Assembly (NCBI GenBank): GCA_018402635.1
Contig: JAGYIP010000005.1
Location: 310,001-374,000 of the forward strand
From: Burkholderiaceae bacterium
GTDB lineage: Bacteria > Pseudomonadota > Gammaproteobacteria > Burkholderiales > Burkholderiaceae_A
Length of the DNA stretch: 64,000 nucleotides
Direction of reading: 5' to 3'
Each line of letters begins with the position of its first letter. Position 1 is the stretch's first letter. This document shows, piece by piece, positions 60,423 through 64,000 of the stretch. A program made the translations under genes and the position numbers. The notes beneath the pieces were generated by a model, which ran no database searches, was not told where the DNA came from, and saw only the letters and a list, made by a program, of their open reading frames with translations.

Positions 60423-61151
60423 ATGAACGACCTGCAAGAGATCTGGGTTTATCTATCGGGACTGCCGCTCTTTAGCCTTGTGTTGACCCTTCTTGCCTAC
60501 GAGATTGGGCTTCGCCTGCACCATTGGTCAGGCCGCCAACCCCTGGTGAACCCCGTTGCGGTTGCGATTCTCATCGTACTGGCCGTCTTGGTCGCGGCCG
60601 AGATGCCCTACGAGACTTATTTCGAGGGCGCCCAATTCATTCACTTTCTTCTCGGCACTGCAACGGTATCGCTTGCGGTGCCCATTGCCCAGGGCTGGCA
60701 ACTTCTAAAGGGTCGAATTCCCATTTTGTTAATGGCAACGCTTGCCGGCGGTGCGGTCTCCATTGCCAGCGCCTCGCTCTTGGGGCTCCTGCTTGGCCTT
60801 CCCGATGCCCTGCTGCTGCCGCTTGTCGCCAAATCGGTTACTGCGCCCATTGCCATGGGCATTGTGGATGGCACCGGTATATCACCCACGCTTACAGCCA
60901 TTTACGCCGTTCTAACAGGCATTCTCGGAGCCATTAGTGTCCGTTACCTATTGGACGCCATTGGCATACGGAAGTGGGCCGACCGGGGGTTTGCGCTGGG
61001 CATTGCAGCCCATGGCATAGGCACCTCTCGCGCCTTTAGCGTCCACCCCGACGCTGGCGCCTTTGCAAGTATTGCCATGGGCCTGCATGGTATTGCAGGC
61101 GCTATTCTTATCCCGCCACTACTGCCCTGGCTACGAAGCCTGCTCGTCTAG
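60423..61151 (+). CDS. lrgB: LrgB/CidB family membrane protein
   Basis: A 242-residue protein with about seven to eight helices. 'AKSVTAPIAMGIVDGTGISPTLTA'-like text (here LVAKSVTAPIAMGI), 'AAHGIGTSRAFS' and 'GLHGIAGAILIPPLLPWL' are LrgB landmarks. Forms an operon with lrgA. Its last 21 bases overlap the convergent ABC gene. Confidence 0.9.
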   Translation: MNDLQEIWVYLSGLPLFSLVLTLLAYEIGLRLHHWSGRQPLVNPVAVAILIVLAVLVAAEMPYETYFEGAQFIHFLLGTATVSLAVPIAQGWQLLKGRIPILLMATLAGGAVSIASASLLGLLLGLPDALLLPLVAKSVTAPIAMGIVDGTGISPTLTAIYAVLTGILGAISVRYLLDAIGIRKWADRGFALGIAAHGIGTSRAFSVHPDAGAFASIAMGLHGIAGAILIPPLLPWLRSLLV

Positions 61152-62861
61152 CCTAAGGGCTCTTGGTACAGGACGGTTGGCCATTGCTGCAAGACGATCA
61201 CGCTCAAGGGCCTGGAGCCTTTCCTCTGGAAAAGCCGCATCAAGCAACTGCTGGGTGTAGGCGTGCCGAGGGCTGGTCATGACATGTTCGGTCGCCCCGA
61301 ACTCCACAATTTTGCCGTACTGCATCACCAGACAACGGTGCGAGATCGATCGTATGACATGCAGGTCGTGCGAGATAAAAAGGTAGGCAAAGCCCTTGGT
61401 CTCTTGAAGCATGACGAGTAGCTCAAGAATCTGCTGCTGAATGGAGAGGTCGAGTGCGCTTGTGGGCTCATCAAAAATAATAAGTTCGGGCTCTTGAAGC
61501 ACCGCCCTTGCAATTGCAATGCGTTGGCGCTGCCCGCCCGAAAACTCGTGCGGGTAGCGCTGCAGGCCTTCTGGGGAGAGGCCTACCTCAGCCATGACTG
61601 ACTCGCACCGATCGAGCCTTTGCTGCCAGGTGAAGTCGGGCCGGTGAAGCCGCAGCCCCTCTTCGAGAATTTGACGCACCGTAAGTCTTGGCGACAAAGC
61701 ACTGTAAGGGTCTTGAAAAACCGGTTGAAAACGTCGCCTCTCTTTACGCAGGGCTGCAGATGCAAGGCCAAGCAGGTCAACCCCGTTTAACTTAACCAAT
61801 CCCGTAACACGGGCTGGAACCAGACGCATCACCGCCATCGCAAGGGTGGTCTTGCCGGACCCAGACTCACCCACCACGCCAAGGGTCTCACCCCGCGAGA
61901 CCACAAAGTTTTCTCGGTGAAGCGCCGTGAATCGTCGCTTTCTAAAGAAACCTGTGGGAATGGCGTAGTCACAGTGAAGCTGACGCACATCGAGGAGAAT
62001 GTCACGCGGGCCAGGCGCCCCCACAAGCGGACGCGGCTGGCTTTGCACAAGTCGCTGGGTATAGGGATGAGAGGGTCGTTGAAAGACCGCCTCGGCATCG
62101 CCGGTTTCAATAATGCTGCCCGCCTGCATCACGGCAACCCGTGAAGCAAACCGCTTCACAATGGGAAGGTCGTGGGTGATAAGCAAAATGCCCATTCCTG
62201 TCTCTTCTTGCAGACTTAATAACAGCTCTAAGATCTGTTGCCGCAGGCTGACATCCAGCGCGGTTGTGGGCTCATCGGCTATCAAGAGCTCGGGCTGACA
62301 GGCCAGGGCCATTGCAATTAAAACCCTCTGCCGCTGCCCCCCCGAGAGTTGATGAGGGTAGCTACGAGCCCGGCGACTCGGGTCATCGATACCCACCTTC
62401 TGAAGCAGTTCCACGGCGCGCTCGTGGGCCTGAATCTTTGTGAGTCCCTCATGGGTCTCAAGCACCTCACCAACCTGCCGCCCCACGGTAAGAAGCGGGT
62501 TAAGAGCCGACATGGGTTCTTGAAAGACCATGGCAATTTCTTTGCCGCGCAGCCTACGCAGGCGCGTTGGCGAGGCACCATGAAGCTCCTCGCCTTTCCA
62601 CTGAATGGAGCCTCTTAGCTCGACATCCTGCAAAAGACCAAGGGCAGCCAAAGCCGTAATGGTTTTGCCTGAGCCCGACTCACCAACCAGCGCAACGCGC
62701 TCACCCTTTTCAATTGACAAGTTAAGCCCATCAACCGCCCATACAAGGCGTGGGGCGGGAGACGCTGAGAGAGGGTCTGCATTCGGTGGGGTGGATTGCT
62801 GGTTGGTCACCGAGGCATGAAAGCGAATGCTGAGCTCTCGAAGCTGAAGAAGACTTGCCAT
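61131..62861 (-). CDS. yejF: Fused dual ATP-binding protein of a Yej-type peptide ABC transporter
   Basis: A 576-residue protein with two ABC ATPase domains: Walker A GESGSGKT near residues 60-67 and again near 335, signature 'LSGGQRQRVLIA' and 'FSGGQRQRIAIA', Walker B 'LLIADEPTTALD' and 'IIFDEPTSALD'. The C-terminal peptide-transporter extension is present in each half. It drives uptake of oligopeptides or microcin C-like compounds through YejB/YejE. Three bases after the permease. Confidence 0.92.
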   Translation of the reverse strand: MASLLQLRELSIRFHASVTNQQSTPPNADPLSASPAPRLVWAVDGLNLSIEKGERVALVGESGSGKTITALAALGLLQDVELRGSIQWKGEELHGASPTRLRRLRGKEIAMVFQEPMSALNPLLTVGRQVGEVLETHEGLTKIQAHERAVELLQKVGIDDPSRRARSYPHQLSGGQRQRVLIAMALACQPELLIADEPTTALDVSLRQQILELLLSLQEETGMGILLITHDLPIVKRFASRVAVMQAGSIIETGDAEAVFQRPSHPYTQRLVQSQPRPLVGAPGPRDILLDVRQLHCDYAIPTGFFRKRRFTALHRENFVVSRGETLGVVGESGSGKTTLAMAVMRLVPARVTGLVKLNGVDLLGLASAALRKERRRFQPVFQDPYSALSPRLTVRQILEEGLRLHRPDFTWQQRLDRCESVMAEVGLSPEGLQRYPHEFSGGQRQRIAIARAVLQEPELIIFDEPTSALDLSIQQQILELLVMLQETKGFAYLFISHDLHVIRSISHRCLVMQYGKIVEFGATEHVMTSPRHAYTQQLLDAAFPEERLQALERDRLAAMANRPVPRALRLDEQAS

Positions 62862-62864
62862 GAC

Positions 62865-63913
62865 CTATTGCACCCTTCGCGTATCAAGCGCATCACGCAG
62901 GGCCTCACCCACGAAAATAAGAAGAAGCAAGGTGCCTACCAGCACACCAAAGGTGGGAACGGTGATCCACCAGGCATCAAGGTTGTCTTTGCCCTGCGCA
63001 AGAAGCTCGCCTAAGCTCGGCGTTGAGGAGGGCACACCAAGGCCAAGAAAGTCGAGGCTGGTAAGCGCAAGAATAGAGGCCGACATACGAAAAGGTAGAA
63101 ATGCAATAACCGGCGTCAGACTGTTGGGAAGCACATGACGAAGAATGATCTGGTCGTGGCGAAGGCCTAGGGCGCGCGCCGCAGTGACATAGTCGAGGCT
63201 GCGGTTGCGAAGAAATTCCGCGCGAACGTAGTCCGACAGACCCATCCATCCGAAGAGAGAAAGAATAACTAACAAAATGAGGAGCCCTGGCTCAAAAATA
63301 GAAGCCAAAATAATAAGAAGGTAGAGCTCTGGAATGGCCCCCAGACCTCGATGAAACGCTGAAAGAAAAGATCGGTCTTACCCACGAAATAGCCTTGAAG
63401 CGCTCCGAAGAATATGCCTAGCAAGACACCAATTGCCGTGAGCGCAAGACCAAAAAAAACAGACACCCGAAACCCGTAAAGCAGCCGTGCTGCAATGTCT
63501 CGCCCTCGGTCGTCTGTACCCATCCAGTTCTCTGGCGAGGGGGGTGCAGGGTTGGGCTGCGAGGCAAAATAATTCAATGTGTCGTGGGAATACTCATTGA
63601 CGGGATACAACGCCCAATTGCCCGGGGTATCAAACTGCTTACGAATAAAGGGGTCAAGGTAATCGGTTGCAGTCTGAAAGTCGCCGCCAAAGGTGCTTTC
63701 GGGGTAATCGTAAATGAGTGGGAAGTAGAGCTCATTCTGAAAGGAGACCACCAACGGTCGCTCGTTGGACAAAAATTCAGCAAAAAGACTAACAACAACA
63801 GCCATAAGAAAGAGAATAAGACTTACACGCCCGCGGCGATTCGCCCAGAAACGCATTGCCGCCCGATGCCCCAGCGACTGGCTTGATGGTGTGCTTGCCG
63901 CAGCCGTGGTCAT
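62865..63913 (-). CDS. yejE: Inner membrane permease of a Yej-type ABC transporter, with one frameshift
   Basis: An N-terminal hydrophobic segment with a long periplasmic loop (beginning 'SNERPLVVSFQNELYFPLIY') and a C-terminal permease domain with 'SDYVRAEFLRNRSLDYVTAARALG', the EAA loop that contacts the ATPase. The frame breaks near 63342: adding one G to GGGGG gives WGAIPELYLLIILASIF, matching the family. Length about 349 residues when joined. ATG 63913 overlaps the yejB stop (ATGA). Confidence 0.88.
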
Positions 63914-64000
63914 TTCTGGCCAGCCTCAAATTGAACCCGAGGATCAACAACCACATACAAAAGGTCGTTAATAAGTTTTGCAACAAGGCCAAGCAGAGAG
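63910..64000 (-). CDS. yejB: Yej-type ABC permease YejB, C-terminal end only
   Basis: Only the last 29 codons lie in the window, reading LLGLVAKLINDLLYVVVDPR then VQFEAGQK and stop. 'NDLLYVVVDPRV' is the typical tail of type I peptide permeases (DDPLY/DLLYTLADPRI). Overlaps yejE by ATGA; with yejE and yejF this makes a yejBEF operon. Confidence 0.8.
   Translation of the reverse strand, partial: SLLGLVAKLINDLLYVVVDPRVQFEAGQK

Overview
The window is a 64 kb piece of a betaproteobacterial chromosome, most likely order Burkholderiales. The evidence is gene order: yceD-rpmF-plsX-fabH-fabD-fabG-acpP-fabF followed by rpoE-rseA-rseB-mucD-lepA-lepB-rnc-era-recO-pdxJ-acpS-nagZ-udg-uvrC-pgsA-tRNAs, and rluC divergent from rne. 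By eye the DNA is moderately GC-rich. There are no rRNA genes, no CRISPR array and no recognisable insertion sequence.

Layout. 1-6.4 kb (+): the 3' half of an aerobic CO dehydrogenase cluster (coxL with the form I motif AYRCSFR, then coxG, coxD, coxE, a coxF/XdhC gene and a MocA-like cytidylyltransferase) and an iron-dependent oxygenase. 6.6-9.4 kb: a cytochrome c, a PDZ lipoprotein, a Fic AMP-transferase with its own operator-like promoter, and three tRNA genes (Gly, Cys, Ala). 9.4-30 kb (-): a very long housekeeping run covering DNA repair, peptidoglycan recycling, B6 synthesis, ribosome and RNA maturation, the sigma-E envelope stress module and fatty acid synthesis. 30-46.5 kb: maf, a HAD phosphatase, rluC, rne with a roughly 420 nt leader, moaA, two cytochromes c, htpG, sppA, parC/parE and rraA. 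46.6-53.1 kb: an accessory block with a gutted Ca/Na antiporter, a secreted protein, two tandem HemD-like genes and, divergent from them, a four-gene operon of a membrane protein, a vWA protein, a PP2C phosphatase and a protein kinase. 53-55 kb: small membrane genes and an AEC carrier. 55-60 kb (-): a TRAP transporter operon (dctP-dctQ-dctM) with an amidase, a 51-residue membrane protein and the AEC carrier. 60-61 kb (+): lrgA/lrgB. 61-64 kb (-): a Yej-type oligopeptide ABC transporter, cut off at the window end.

How the genes work together. The cox genes make and mature a Mo-Cu CO dehydrogenase; mocA here and moaA at 35 kb supply molybdenum cofactor steps. The fab/acp/plsX block, acpS and pgsA form a lipid synthesis set. 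rpoE-rseA-rseB-mucD is a self-contained sensor circuit for misfolded envelope proteins. The TRAP operon looks like uptake plus amide hydrolysis.

Quality warning. At least eight conserved genes (the oxygenase gene, uvrC, pdxJ, htpG, sppA, rraA, dctP, yejE) are each split by a single-base insertion or deletion, mostly in short homopolymers. This pattern is better explained by sequencing error than by biology, so they are annotated here as single genes. The most interesting unexplained region is 47.4-53.1 kb (HemD-like pair plus TerY-type vWA/PP2C/kinase operon).
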